The notes under the pieces are model-generated. The model was not told the origin of the DNA. It ran no database searches and saw only the letters and a program-made list of their open reading frames with translations. DNA of 51,722 nucleotides from an uncultured Solobacterium sp. (GTDB lineage Bacteria; Bacillota_I; Bacilli_A; Erysipelotrichales; Erysipelotrichaceae): NCBI GenBank assembly GCA_938039295.1, contig CALHUY010000012.1, positions 1 to 51,722 of the forward strand. The letters are read 5' to 3'. Below are positions 16,616 to 25,877 of this stretch, piece by piece; position 1 is the stretch's first letter, and each line of letters starts with the position of its first letter. The position numbers were made by a program, and so were the translations under genes.

Positions 16616-16629
16616 TGTAAGCGCTATCG
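16616..16629. promoter_or_regulatory. Candidate cre (CcpA) site upstream of gapA
   Basis: TGTAAGCGCTATCG matches the cre consensus TGWAANCGNTNWCA at 13 of 14 positions. It lies 16 bases upstream of the gapA -35 box, a position suited to activation. HPr kinase, which produces the CcpA co-factor HPr-Ser-P, is encoded in this same window. Confidence 0.55.
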
Positions 16630-16709
16630 TGATGAATTTCACTAAAAATTCTTCTAACTATTCGTATAAATTGGCACCATGTGAATTTAAAGACTTTTTA
16701 TACTAATTT

Positions 16710-17363
16710 TTAATGGTCTTTTAATAACTTTTCAAGAATCTCTTGAATTATATCCGATGTAGTACCAGCAATCATTTCTTGGTTTCCATAAACGATAAGT
16801 CCCATAAGTTTGTAGCCATACCAATCGTCACTAGTTAGATAAAAATTCAGTGCTTTATCTCCCTCATCAGATAACCTCTGTACTGTTACAATTCTTTCAC
16901 CTATGGTGTATTCTTCTATTGCCGAATCAACAGGATGCAAATTTGTAAATTGATGTGGTAGTTTTTCCTTCGTAACATACAGCCGAAAGGTATACCCTTG
17001 TTTATTTCGATATGAATTTACAATATATTCAAAATATTTCCCAATATACTGCTTGGGTGCAAAGTAATTCTTTTGAACATAGATGTCATTAATCTGTAGG
17101 TTCTCAATTCCACAATCCCATGGTGGTTCACCGGTTTTACAACCTAACACATCATCATAATCAAATCGCAAATGATATTCGTTTGATACCTCTTCTTTTA
17201 GTTCTTTGATTTCATCTTGATTGGTAGTATTGATATTTCTTTCATAAAAGAATTCCGGTCGCCCTGGAATCCTTGGCAGAAGATATGGAATGATACATGC
17301 AGCGAGTATGATAACTACGATGAAGATTGCAAGGTGAATAAAGCTGTAATGATTTCTTTCCAT
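16710..17363 (-). CDS. Membrane-anchored protein of unknown function
   Basis: This 217-residue protein has one N-terminal membrane helix (about 8-30, FIHLAIFIVVIILAACIIPYLL) and an otherwise soluble, mixed region probably outside the cell. I do not recognise a family. Two cysteines (CKTGEPPWDC) could form a disulphide. The start at MERNHYSF is chosen for GAGGTG 6 bases upstream; an earlier in-frame ATG has no site. It lies between gapA and the end of the rapZ operon, after that operon's terminator, so it is probably transcribed separately. Confidence 0.65.
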   Translation of the reverse strand: MERNHYSFIHLAIFIVVIILAACIIPYLLPRIPGRPEFFYERNINTTNQDEIKELKEEVSNEYHLRFDYDDVLGCKTGEPPWDCGIENLQINDIYVQKNYFAPKQYIGKYFEYIVNSYRNKQGYTFRLYVTKEKLPHQFTNLHPVDSAIEEYTIGERIVTVQRLSDEGDKALNFYLTSDDWYGYKLMGLIVYGNQEMIAGTTSDIIQEILEKLLKDH

Positions 17364-17418
17364 AACAATCACCTCAATGATATACATTTCTGTTTTCATT
17401 TATTATATCGCACAGAAA

Positions 17419-17440
17419 AAGAAGGATATACACCCTTCTT
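17419..17440 (-). terminator. Terminator of the rapZ-whiA operon
   Basis: On the minus strand AAGAAGG pairs with CCTTCTT across an 8-base loop, followed by TTTTT. It overlaps the end of the GNAT gene. Confidence 0.7.
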
Positions 17441-18353
17441 ATGCAAATTCATTTAGATTCAGTGGTTTAATGCTTGTCGCAAATGCTTGCTCAACAGTCG
17501 TGATATCTCTTCCTACAAGTTTAGAGAATAGCTTTGCGTCATTAAGTCTTACCATTGTAGAACCATATGTCTCAACCTTTGTCTCTGGGAATACGAGTGT
17601 TAAGTCTTCTGCTTCTGAAACATGTAGCTCCACTACATCCTTTTCAAATAGTGCTGCGTTACATAGTTTCATGAGTGCAGTGGAATCAAGGTAGATGAGT
17701 TCTTCAATTTCTAGAACATTACCCTTTGGTAGCATCGTCGCATAACCTCTAATTTGGTCTTTTCCATTGTAGTAAGCTACAATCTTTCCACCTTGTGCGT
17801 TGATTTCCTTCTTATACTTAACAAAGTATTCTAGGTCTCTTGCATAGTACCCGTTGAATCGACGGATAAATGCAGAGTATACCTTTAATAAATCAATCGC
17901 TGTTGGTTCATAGGAACAGCCAAAGTTTGTACTGCGCTTTACATCATCGCGTGTTAAGCGATAGGTGGAGCGATTGTAGATATTACGGAATCCATATGGT
18001 TCATATAGTTTCTGATCATATGCCTGAATAAGAGTAATCAATTCAGTATGCTCGCATGCATCTAATACAATTTCCATTAAACGCTTCATATATCCACGCT
18101 TGCGGTATTCAGGTAATGTTCCTACACCCAGAATCATACTAGTACGTAAAACCTTATCATTAAACATCATGGCATGTGGAGCTCGAATGATTGCCGAGAC
18201 TACATGTCCCTCTTCTACATATACAAAGCAATTTTCTGGCACAAATAGATTCTTAAAATAGTAATCAATATAGCCTTCATCCTCTTGTGGAAAACATACT
18301 TTCCAAAGATTCTTTACTTCGGTAGCTTGTTCTTTCGTTGCTTTTGTAATCAT
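17439..18353 (-). CDS. GNAT-family acetyltransferase (Eis-like)
   Basis: The 304-residue protein has an N-terminal GNAT core with the acetyl-CoA loop LGVGTLPEYRKRGYMKRLM (about 75-93) and AYDQKLYEPYGFRNIY afterwards. A second, degenerate GNAT-like half and a short C-terminal domain follow, as in Eis-type enzymes (usually about 400 residues; this one is shorter). The substrate is unknown. It overlaps the upstream DUF2156 gene by 4 bases (ATGA) and is the last gene of the rapZ-yvcK-whiA operon. Confidence 0.78.
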   Translation of the reverse strand: MITKATKEQATEVKNLWKVCFPQEDEGYIDYYFKNLFVPENCFVYVEEGHVVSAIIRAPHAMMFNDKVLRTSMILGVGTLPEYRKRGYMKRLMEIVLDACEHTELITLIQAYDQKLYEPYGFRNIYNRSTYRLTRDDVKRSTNFGCSYEPTAIDLLKVYSAFIRRFNGYYARDLEYFVKYKKEINAQGGKIVAYYNGKDQIRGYATMLPKGNVLEIEELIYLDSTALMKLCNAALFEKDVVELHVSEAEDLTLVFPETKVETYGSTMVRLNDAKLFSKLVGRDITTVEQAFATSIKPLNLNEFA

Positions 18354-19273
18354 GATTCAACACCTTTCTTAATACGATACTTCTCAATAATACTGACTGG
18401 GTGATAGGACAGTTTGGCAGCTCTTAGATTTTCGCGACCTGTATCATCTTCACGATTAACTAGTTCAATACCAGGAAATTCATGACTCAACATCTCTTTC
18501 ATGATGCACTGGTAAAGACCTCTGACATCTCCATCTGCCTTTTCAATATTCTCTTGGCACATACGGTCTGATAACATCGAACCAATCGCAAAGGCACGTA
18601 CCTTGCCATCGATTCGGATGAGTCCACCCTTGCAAGGAAGTTCATTATATAAGTCTAAGATACGGAATGTACCGACTCTTTCACTCTGTAAGAAATCATC
18701 TGGATCTTCTGATTTCCAATCTCTCAAATATCCAATACAAGCATCGATATTTGTTTCATCGAGAGTTTCGTATGACCATCTGCCTTCATAGTCTTTATAG
18801 AACGCATTCAAATGATTGCGTTTTTTCTGCATTTTCTTACCTGCATAGGTACGTAAGCGTTCCCCATCATAGACATAATCATCCGCCCAACTTTCATGGA
18901 TGGCTGTATATTCTGGATACAGCTTAATAACTTCATCCACCATCTCTTTTGTAAAGCAACTAAGTGTAAAGTCATGCCCATAGTGGTCAAAGATTTCTTT
19001 ACCCTTTTTTATCGCTTCGGCGATATATTGCTTTTCACATAGTGGCATATACATAAAGAAACATCCCTCATGAATACCCAACAATAATAGATATTCTTCC
19101 TTTTTATAGTAGAACAGCGGATATGTCTGTAACCACATAATCATATTGATGATATTGTGATTGGATTCTTCATATTTACAACGCAGTAAATACTCTTGAA
19201 CCATAGGCCAATCCATCACTTGTAAGGTTGTAAAATCATTTTCTAATATTTCGGTGGTTACATTTGTCTCCAT
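18350..19273 (-). CDS. DUF2156 (phosphatidylglycerol lysyltransferase C-terminal-type) protein
   Basis: The 307-residue soluble protein has the tandem GNAT-like fold seen in the C-terminal half of lysyl-phosphatidylglycerol synthases. Matching stretches are RLRTYAGKKMQKKRNHLNAF, the central GLIRIDGKVRAFAIGSML and, near the end, LVNREDDTGRENLRAAKLSYHPV. There is no flippase domain, so it is a stand-alone cytoplasmic form; such proteins may transfer aminoacyl groups from tRNA. It is translationally coupled to the following GNAT gene. Confidence 0.78.
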   Translation of the reverse strand: METNVTTEILENDFTTLQVMDWPMVQEYLLRCKYEESNHNIINMIMWLQTYPLFYYKKEEYLLLLGIHEGCFFMYMPLCEKQYIAEAIKKGKEIFDHYGHDFTLSCFTKEMVDEVIKLYPEYTAIHESWADDYVYDGERLRTYAGKKMQKKRNHLNAFYKDYEGRWSYETLDETNIDACIGYLRDWKSEDPDDFLQSERVGTFRILDLYNELPCKGGLIRIDGKVRAFAIGSMLSDRMCQENIEKADGDVRGLYQCIMKEMLSHEFPGIELVNREDDTGRENLRAAKLSYHPVSIIEKYRIKKGVES

Positions 19274-19278
19274 AGTAC

Positions 19279-19566
19279 TTATTCTCCGTCTGTATGTTCC
19301 TCATATTCGACATCAATGATATCACTTTGATTTTCCTTAGGGGATGAATATGACTGATAGAAAGTACGATCAATATCTAATTCTTCCACACTAGCTTTTT
19401 CCATCTGCTTGTTTAATCTTCTAGCTTGAATTAATCCATAAATCACAAATCCTATAATTGGTAATAGTAATAATAGGATAAGCCACCATAGGTAGCGGAA
19501 GATCAGCGCAACAATAACCATTAATACAATTGTGGATACCGCTGTCTGTAGTTGTGTTTTATTCAT
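19279..19566 (-). CDS. Small membrane protein downstream of whiA
   Basis: The 95-residue protein has a long hydrophobic hairpin (about 12-48), a basic loop (ARRLNKQM) and an acidic tail (DIIDVEYEEHTDGE). I do not recognise a family. Its start overlaps the end of whiA by 8 bases, so it is translated with the operon. Confidence 0.65.
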   Translation of the reverse strand: MNKTQLQTAVSTIVLMVIVALIFRYLWWLILLLLLPIIGFVIYGLIQARRLNKQMEKASVEELDIDRTFYQSYSSPKENQSDIIDVEYEEHTDGE

Positions 19567-20503
19567 CTTGTTTTACCTCTTTCATCGCTAGTTCGTGAAG
19601 CTTTACAAAGCGATGTTTCATGCCTGACTTCGAAACAATTTCTCCAGTTTGACGTTCATAGATACCACATAGTTCCATTAAGGAAGCCTCTGGGTTTGCC
19701 TTACGGAGTGCGATGATATCTTGTAGTTTACGGTCTAATGTTTCTATCTTCTGATTTTCTTCTAAGATACGAATATCATCTAATTGTCCACTGGCAGCCG
19801 CGACTGCCTTTACTTCATTGGCTAAGTCCATATTATTCATACGTTGAAGAGAGTTACTAAAGTCTCTTGAAATACGAATGTTTTCAAACTTTAAAACTGC
19901 TTGGTCTGCTTCTATTAATCGTAAGAAATCCGCAATCTTTTCGGCTGACTTCACATATAAAATTACTTTCTTACGACGTGTTGTAATCTTTGCATGAATG
20001 TTAAATCGCTCTAACAAGGATGCCATAAATAATGCATGTTCTTCACTGGTAGCTGTAATTTCCAAGTGATAGGATGATTTTTCTGGCGAGTTGATAGAGC
20101 CACCTGCCATAAACGCTCCTGCTAAATAAGCACGTGCATTATTGTTTGTCTGTACGATTTTTGCAAGTGGTTTATCCAGTAAACCACGTGTACTATAAAT
20201 CCCTAAGTCCTCCAGAATCTTTGGAGCAGCACTCATAATACGCATACCATAAATACGATTCTTGCGAAGATTCATCTTTCTTTTTACAAACAAACTAATC
20301 TCCACGCCATATCGTTCTTTTACCAAACGATAAATCGTACGTGAAACCGCCGCATTTTCCAAACTCACTAATAAAGTCATACCACGACTAGATAAGGAAA
20401 GAGATGATGTCATTTGAATGAGTGCGGATAGTTCTGCACGTATATCATTCCCTTCCATAATCTTTTGTGCTACTTCTTGTTTTACTTCTGCCGCAAATGA
20501 CAT
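19559..20503 (-). CDS. whiA: WhiA DNA-binding regulator
   Basis: The 314-residue protein has the degenerate LAGLIDADG homing-endonuclease fold (AYLAGAFMAGGSINSP, about 105-120) and a C-terminal helix-turn-helix (ASLMELCGIYERQTGEIVSKSGMKHRF). WhiA influences cell division and chromosome segregation in Firmicutes and Actinobacteria. Its ATG shares a base with the yvcK stop. Length is normal. Confidence 0.95.
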   Translation of the reverse strand: MSFAAEVKQEVAQKIMEGNDIRAELSALIQMTSSLSLSSRGMTLLVSLENAAVSRTIYRLVKERYGVEISLFVKRKMNLRKNRIYGMRIMSAAPKILEDLGIYSTRGLLDKPLAKIVQTNNNARAYLAGAFMAGGSINSPEKSSYHLEITATSEEHALFMASLLERFNIHAKITTRRKKVILYVKSAEKIADFLRLIEADQAVLKFENIRISRDFSNSLQRMNNMDLANEVKAVAAASGQLDDIRILEENQKIETLDRKLQDIIALRKANPEASLMELCGIYERQTGEIVSKSGMKHRFVKLHELAMKEVKQDE

Positions 20504-21453
20504 TACTTCACCTCCAGCAATTCTTGAATCACTGCCTTAATCTTATCTGGATCATGGTGAATAAATCCATTACGGAAGCTTAGTAATTCCTTCGTTACTA
20601 CCTGATATGGATGGTCATGCTTTACAAGATTTACCTTTGTACTTCCATTTAACGAATAGCGTTCTAATATCTTTTCCGGTATCTCATCACATGCGACAAT
20701 GACTTTATCAACTGGCGCATGGTGATATAACAGTGCATCTACGTGGTCCTCTACAGTATATCCATCTGTTTCTCCTGGTTGTGTCATCGCATTACAGAAG
20801 TATACTAACTCTGCCTTTGTACTACATAGCGCTTCTTGAATTTCTGGAATAATTACATTTGGTAAAATACTTGTATAGACAGAACCAATTCCATAGATGA
20901 CTAGATCTGCACTTTGTATCGCTTCAACTGCTTCCTTACATGCATGTACCTCATCTTGGTAGAATACACGTGTAATATGGTGATTATGATTTGGTATATT
21001 CGCTTCCCCACGCACAATGACACCATCTTCCATGCAAGCATATAATGTGATAACATCTGTACTTGCAGGAATAATATTACCCTTTACATTTAGGATATGA
21101 CTGACTTCCTGAATGGCTGTCATAAAAGAACCAGTCTGTTGTGTTAGTGCAGTTAGGATAAGATTTCCTAGATTGTGCCCTAGAATATCATCTTCTTTTC
21201 CATCAGGGTCATCAAAGCGATAATCCATTAGGGAGCTTAACATATTTTCACTTTCTGCCATACTGATCATAACATTTCGAATATCACCCATCGCAGGAAT
21301 ATGAAAGTTCTTACGTAATCGTCCCGTACTACCACCATCATCAGCGACTGTTACAATTGCGTTTAAATCAATATTTTGAATTGTTTTAATACCACGGCAG
21401 ATTAATGACTGTCCATGTCCACCACCGATAATGACAACTTTATGCTTCTTCAT
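20503..21453 (-). CDS. yvcK: YvcK/CofD-family protein (gluconeogenesis factor)
   Basis: The 316-residue protein starts VVIIGGGHGQSLICRGIK and has TVADDGGSTGRLR and the FDDPDGKEDDILGHNLGNLILTAL stretch typical of the family. YvcK binds UDP-sugars and affects cell-wall synthesis and growth on gluconeogenic carbon sources in Bacillus. It overlaps rapZ by 14 bases and couples to whiA. Confidence 0.95.
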   Translation of the reverse strand: MKKHKVVIIGGGHGQSLICRGIKTIQNIDLNAIVTVADDGGSTGRLRKNFHIPAMGDIRNVMISMAESENMLSSLMDYRFDDPDGKEDDILGHNLGNLILTALTQQTGSFMTAIQEVSHILNVKGNIIPASTDVITLYACMEDGVIVRGEANIPNHNHHITRVFYQDEVHACKEAVEAIQSADLVIYGIGSVYTSILPNVIIPEIQEALCSTKAELVYFCNAMTQPGETDGYTVEDHVDALLYHHAPVDKVIVACDEIPEKILERYSLNGSTKVNLVKHDHPYQVVTKELLSFRNGFIHHDPDKIKAVIQELLEVK

Positions 21454-22315
21454 GCGTTAGCCATTCTTTCTGATCACGGTGATCTAAGTAACAGTTATAT
21501 CTTTCCTTATATACATCATATAAGTAGTTTGCGATAGTAACAGAACGATGTTGTCCACCTGTACATCCAATCGCAACAGTAAAATGATTCTTACCTTCCT
21601 TTGTATACTGTTCAAATGCATAATCTGTAAAAGCAGTTAAACGCTGAATAAATTCCTGTGTCTCAGGCTTATCCATAACATAGTCATATACTTCTTTATC
21701 ATTTCCTGAGAAATAACGAAGCTTCTCATCCCAGAATGGGTTTGGCAAGAAACGCACATCAATCATTAAATCTGCGTCAAGTGGCACACCATACTTATAG
21801 CCAAAAGAAATAAATGAAATAGAGAATGATGGTATCTGCTTCTTTGCAAAGTAAGATTCTAACTTCTTTTTAAATTCTTTTTCCGAAGAGAAGGATGTAT
21901 CAATTGTAATGACGTTGTTATCTAGATTCTGCTTAAATCTTTGTCTTTCTTCCGTGATAGCTTCTTCCAGTGTATTTGCAGTATTACTCAATAATAATGG
22001 GTGAATACGTCTTGTGCTCTTATAACGATTGAGTAACACACTATCACTGGCATCAATAAAGAGTACGCTAACGGACGCATTAATTCCATTTAACTTACGA
22101 GAGAAAATTGGGAAGTCTTCAGCCGATGTACTTAACGCAACAAAGCTATATCTTGGGTCGGTTGAAACTTCAATCATATCGACGAACTGATCTACAAGTA
22201 CAACAGGATAGTTATCAATAATGTGATAACCCATATCCTCTAAAATACGCGTTGCTGTACTCTTACCAGCACCACTCATTCCACTTACAAGTATGATTCT
22301 CTTACTAACTTCCAT
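21440..22315 (-). CDS. rapZ: RapZ/YvcJ nucleotide-binding protein
   Basis: The protein has an N-terminal Walker A loop (VSGMSGAGKSTATRILEDMGY) and the C-terminal signature VAIGCTGGQHRSVTIANYL. LDADLMIDVRFLPNPFWDEKLR-type sequence is also present. In Firmicutes YvcJ hydrolyses nucleotides; in E. coli RapZ guides decay of a small RNA controlling glmS. The start at ATG 22315 is preferred over a TTG at 22321, since GAGG lies 9 bases ahead of the ATG. It leads the rapZ-yvcK-whiA operon. Confidence 0.95.
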   Translation of the reverse strand: MEVSKRIILVSGMSGAGKSTATRILEDMGYHIIDNYPVVLVDQFVDMIEVSTDPRYSFVALSTSAEDFPIFSRKLNGINASVSVLFIDASDSVLLNRYKSTRRIHPLLLSNTANTLEEAITEERQRFKQNLDNNVITIDTSFSSEKEFKKKLESYFAKKQIPSFSISFISFGYKYGVPLDADLMIDVRFLPNPFWDEKLRYFSGNDKEVYDYVMDKPETQEFIQRLTAFTDYAFEQYTKEGKNHFTVAIGCTGGQHRSVTIANYLYDVYKERYNCYLDHRDQKEWLTHEEA

Positions 22316-22446
22316 ATCCAATTACCTCGTTTCTATTTGAACATCCGAGATTCGACCTCAACCAGTTTGAAGGTCATCGTTACTCTTCTTATTTTACACT
22401 ATTACTATTATACTATTTATAACTATAACGTTAATAGGAGAGTTAT

Positions 22447-23769
22447 ATGAACACACCAATTGTTAGTATTATTGTCCCTGTATATAATGCCGCAAAACCA
22501 CTCGATGGAGATAAAACTGTATTACATCGCTGTATTGATAGTATTTTGAATCAAGAATTCCGTGATTTTGAATTAATTGTCGTGGATGATGGAAGTAAAG
22601 ATGACTCTGGCAAGATTCTTGATGAATATGCCATAACAGACGAACGTATCAAAGTTATCCACAAAGAAAATTCAGGCGTATCAAATACTCGCAATCTAGC
22701 AATGCAGAATGCACGTGGAAAATATATTCAATTCCTCGATGCGGATGATTGGATTACAACAGATGCCACTAAATCCCTTGTACGTACAATGGAAGAGTCA
22801 AAAGCAGATCTAGTTATCGCAGATTTCTATCGTGTTGTAGGAGAAAATACATCCCATAAAGGTAGAATCGACTCCGATAAGGTGCTTACAAGAGATGAAT
22901 TTGCGGACTATATGATTCAAAATCCAGCCGACTATTATTATGGAGTACTTTGGAATAAACTCTATAAGAAATCCATTATTGATACTTATCAACTTAAGAT
23001 GGATACTAGCCTTTCTTGGTCAGAGGATTTTATCTTCAATCTTGAATATCTCCTCCACGTAGAACATGTAGCTCCATTACAGTTACCAATTTATTATTAT
23101 GTAAGAACAGAAGGATCTCTTGTATCCCAAAGCCGCTTTGATATTCGTAATATCGTTGATATGAAGTTGTCTGTCATTAAATACTATGATAACTTCTATA
23201 AATCTATTTATGATGAGAAAGAATACGCTCGCAAGCGCCCAGAAATTCTTAGCTTCTTAGTAGGCTTTGCGACGGATGACTCTGCCATCTCTTTCTCCAC
23301 AAAGAAACTTGGAGAAGAAATTGTTCCAGTCGCAAAACTAAATGATCATAAACAGGATGCGATACTACATAACTACTACACCATAAAGCTACTAGAACGT
23401 TTACTACAACGTATCGCAACAGAAACTGGTTTAAGTACAAACGAACTCATGGTCATTCATTATCTTTCTTGTTTCCAACGTTCCAATATCACGAAAGATA
23501 TGGCTCTATTTACAGATATCAACCAATTCTTATTATTACCTTTATTGGAGAAACTTGTATTCAATGAATATGTCACAAGAGTCACATCAGATGATTTTGA
23601 AACTTACTATTCTCTGACTTCTAAAGCAGAACCAATCACTAGACAACTCAAACAACTAAGCGAAGATTTTGATGCAATCCGTTTTGAGGGAATTGATTCT
23701 TCCACACAGAAATTACTACAAACCGCAGAAGAGACCATCTACGAAAACATCCGTAAAAAATTACTATAA
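22447..23769 (+). CDS. GT2 glycosyltransferase fused to a MarR-like winged helix
   Basis: The 440-residue protein starts as a GT-A fold family 2 glycosyltransferase: VSIIVPVYNA, FELIVVDDGSKDDSG, KENSGVSNTRN, and the metal-binding DADD at 98-101. GVLWNKLYKK and WSEDFIFNLEYL follow. Residues from about 325 to 440 look like a MarR-type winged helix: TGLSTNELMVIHYLSC, a turn, FLLLPLLEKLVFNEYVTRVTSDDFETYYSLTSKAEPITRQL, and a long C-terminal helix. The wing and LT.KA pattern match MarR proteins. There is no membrane anchor. It diverges from rapZ, has AGGAG ahead of the start and ends at a strong terminator. Fusion of a transferase to a DNA-binding fold is unusual; the domain might instead mediate dimerisation. 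Confidence 0.75.
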   Translation: MNTPIVSIIVPVYNAAKPLDGDKTVLHRCIDSILNQEFRDFELIVVDDGSKDDSGKILDEYAITDERIKVIHKENSGVSNTRNLAMQNARGKYIQFLDADDWITTDATKSLVRTMEESKADLVIADFYRVVGENTSHKGRIDSDKVLTRDEFADYMIQNPADYYYGVLWNKLYKKSIIDTYQLKMDTSLSWSEDFIFNLEYLLHVEHVAPLQLPIYYYVRTEGSLVSQSRFDIRNIVDMKLSVIKYYDNFYKSIYDEKEYARKRPEILSFLVGFATDDSAISFSTKKLGEEIVPVAKLNDHKQDAILHNYYTIKLLERLLQRIATETGLSTNELMVIHYLSCFQRSNITKDMALFTDINQFLLLPLLEKLVFNEYVTRVTSDDFETYYSLTSKAEPITRQLKQLSEDFDAIRFEGIDSSTQKLLQTAEETIYENIRKKLL

Positions 23770-23777
23770 TCAAATAT

Positions 23778-23822
23778 AAAAAATGGGTTCTAATCACATA
23801 TGTGATATGGCGCCCATTTTTT
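23778..23822. terminator. Bidirectional terminator between convergent genes
   Basis: A 10-bp stem (AAAAAATGGG/CCCATTTTTT) encloses an inner palindrome around CACATATGTG. T runs exist on both strands, serving the GT2 fusion gene and the convergent gene at 23821-24405. Confidence 0.75.
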
Positions 23823-24405
23823 ATATTCGGTTCATTTCAATCGTACTAAAAGATAGTTTTACTTCTGTTAGTTCTTTTAACTTTTTCTCTAACACGCTCG
23901 GATCCATTCCGTTTTGAACCGCAATTTCATAATACTTATCAAATTCAGGATGATTGTTCTGTTTTACTACTGCTAGAATTTCCGCAAAGAATCCCCAAAC
24001 ATTGTTGTAACTTTTTGTGGAACGATAGTCTTCTCGTTTTGGCATCCATTGTAATTTGATAAAGTATTTATATAAGATTTTACCCCAAGTTTCTTCATCA
24101 TCGTCATAACAGAAAAACTTCGCTTCTAGTAAGCTACCAAAACGTCTATCCCAAAATTTAACAGTATCAGGTAAATACCACGTATTACGAGTATTGCGGC
24201 ATATCATTTCGATTGCGATTTTCTCAAGTATTACACTTGGGTCACCACCGGCACAGCTATAACTTCCAGCCACCATACTTTGTGCTGCCTCTTCTTTTAA
24301 TTCTTCATAGGCTGTTTGGCTATCAAGTAGTGCTAATGCGATTTGTGCACGGTCACCAAATGCTTTCCCTGCACTCAATATCTTGTATTTCTCAAGTACA
24401 CCCAT
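23821..24405 (-). CDS. Conserved-looking soluble protein of unknown function
   Basis: The 194-residue, probably cytoplasmic protein has no membrane segment. Notable stretches are SYSCAGGDPSVILEKIAIEMICRNTRNTWYLPDTVKFWDRRFGSLLEAKFF (acid- and aromatic-rich) and an acidic FCYDDDEETWGK. I do not recognise the family. GGAGG four bases before the ATG supports the start. It is a single-gene unit facing the GT2 fusion gene. Confidence 0.6.
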   Translation of the reverse strand: MGVLEKYKILSAGKAFGDRAQIALALLDSQTAYEELKEEAAQSMVAGSYSCAGGDPSVILEKIAIEMICRNTRNTWYLPDTVKFWDRRFGSLLEAKFFCYDDDEETWGKILYKYFIKLQWMPKREDYRSTKSYNNVWGFFAEILAVVKQNNHPEFDKYYEIAVQNGMDPSVLEKKLKELTEVKLSFSTIEMNRI

Positions 24406-24502
24406 AGTTCCTCCAACGATGATTCTAACTAATGTTTATTATAGATTATTTTTTGATATTCCAAAAAGAAAACCAAGCCAGAATATCTAGCTTGGTCTAT
24501 TT

Positions 24503-25876
24503 CTATAACTTTTCGTATGTCCAACCGTGTGTTTCTTTTAAGATATCTTTCAATTCTAATAAATCTCCGATAATAGCATTTGGTTGTGCAGATTCTAGTT
24601 CTCCAAGTTTTAACTTGTCACGTTCATCTGCTGTTGGATCATTACGCTTTGGATAGAAGCCAATTGCATAACATCCAGCTGCCTTCGCTGCTAGGATATC
24701 GGACTTACTATCACCGATATAGATGCAGTTATCATGACCTTCCTTTAATCTCTTGCATGCATATAAGATACCTGCAGGAGATGGCTTTGCCTTATCATAT
24801 TGGTCACGACCAACTACTACATCAAAATAAGATAACTTAAACTGTCTTAACCATGAATCACAAGATTCAGTTAAACGTGAAGACACGATACCTAACTTAT
24901 ACCCATCTTCCCATAAGTCATGTAGAACTTCTTCTGTATGTGGGAATAGTGTTACGTCATTGGACCATGAGAATGATCCTTGGTATGTACGATATTCTTC
25001 AGCTAACTTGGCATCATCCTGTTCAGGGAAGAATTCCTTGAAGGAAGTACGTAAAGGCTGAATAAATACCTTTCTTTGTTTATCAATCGTAAAGTTTTTG
25101 ATATTGCTATATTTTTTGAAGAAATATCCAAAGCATAACAATACCATACGACGGCTATCCATCAGTGTTCCATCTAAGTCAAATAAGATAACTGGCTTAT
25201 CTAATGGATGTGTATGGAGATAGATATAACCAATTAAGGCAACCACTACACTAAGACCTGCCATGATAACATCCTGTGTACCGCGTACATCCCATTTGAA
25301 TACAGTAGCTAAGAATGAAATTAAGCCAAACCACATAAATGTAGTAGCTGCTGTTTCACCACGTCTTCTTCCTTCACGGTAACGGTGGATTTCAAACCAG
25401 ATAATCAAGAAACCGATAAAGTCTAGTGCAATTACAAACCATAATGTACGAGCAGCCATTGCTCGACCAATTCTTGTAATTGTAATCATCAACATCGCAA
25501 GTGGTGCTGTCATATCTAGTGCACGGCGCCAACTCATATAGTGATCACGGGTATAAATCCATGTGCCTAACGCTACACCGATTAATCCACCAGTCGCATC
25601 ATAACCACCATCCGTAATCAAGAAGATATATGGTGTATATTTCATATATTCAGAAAGATTACCTAATACCCAGAATAAACGGCTAAAGATAAATCCACCA
25701 GCAGCACAGAATAAGAATAACTCTACTGCTACGATACGTTTATAACCATGTTTCTTGTTTTCTTTTAATAAGAATATAAATACTACAATGACAGCGAATA
25801 TCGCTGTGACAAGATATGTTGGAATGCGGAAATTCCCTATCATCAATAAAGTTCTATCATCGGGGAAAAATGTCAT
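24503..25876 (-). CDS. Fusion of a degenerate Lgt-like membrane domain and a PpaX-like HAD phosphatase
   Basis: The 457-residue protein has seven or so membrane helices in residues 1-222 laid out like prolipoprotein diacylglyceryl transferase: GGFIFSRLFWVL, ATGGLIG in place of the usual HGGL, and ITRIGRAMAAR in place of RIGNFINGE. Both the catalytic His and the Asn of Lgt are therefore missing. From about 228 there is a complete HAD phosphatase: ILFDLDGTLMDS (nucleophile Asp233, Asp235), VSSR, KAKPSP and IYIGDSKSDILAAKAAG. In Bacillus the separate genes hprK, lgt and ppaX are consecutive; PpaX removes pyrophosphate made by HprK. Here the gene follows hprK by one base gap. The start at 25876 has AAAGG 9 bases ahead. 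I infer a membrane-tethered pyrophosphatase. Confidence 0.82.
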   Translation of the reverse strand: MTFFPDDRTLLMIGNFRIPTYLVTAIFAVIVVFIFLLKENKKHGYKRIVAVELFLFCAAGGFIFSRLFWVLGNLSEYMKYTPYIFLITDGGYDATGGLIGVALGTWIYTRDHYMSWRRALDMTAPLAMLMITITRIGRAMAARTLWFVIALDFIGFLIIWFEIHRYREGRRRGETAATTFMWFGLISFLATVFKWDVRGTQDVIMAGLSVVVALIGYIYLHTHPLDKPVILFDLDGTLMDSRRMVLLCFGYFFKKYSNIKNFTIDKQRKVFIQPLRTSFKEFFPEQDDAKLAEEYRTYQGSFSWSNDVTLFPHTEEVLHDLWEDGYKLGIVSSRLTESCDSWLRQFKLSYFDVVVGRDQYDKAKPSPAGILYACKRLKEGHDNCIYIGDSKSDILAAKAAGCYAIGFYPKRNDPTADERDKLKLGELESAQPNAIIGDLLELKDILKETHGWTYEKL

Positions 25877-25877
25877 T

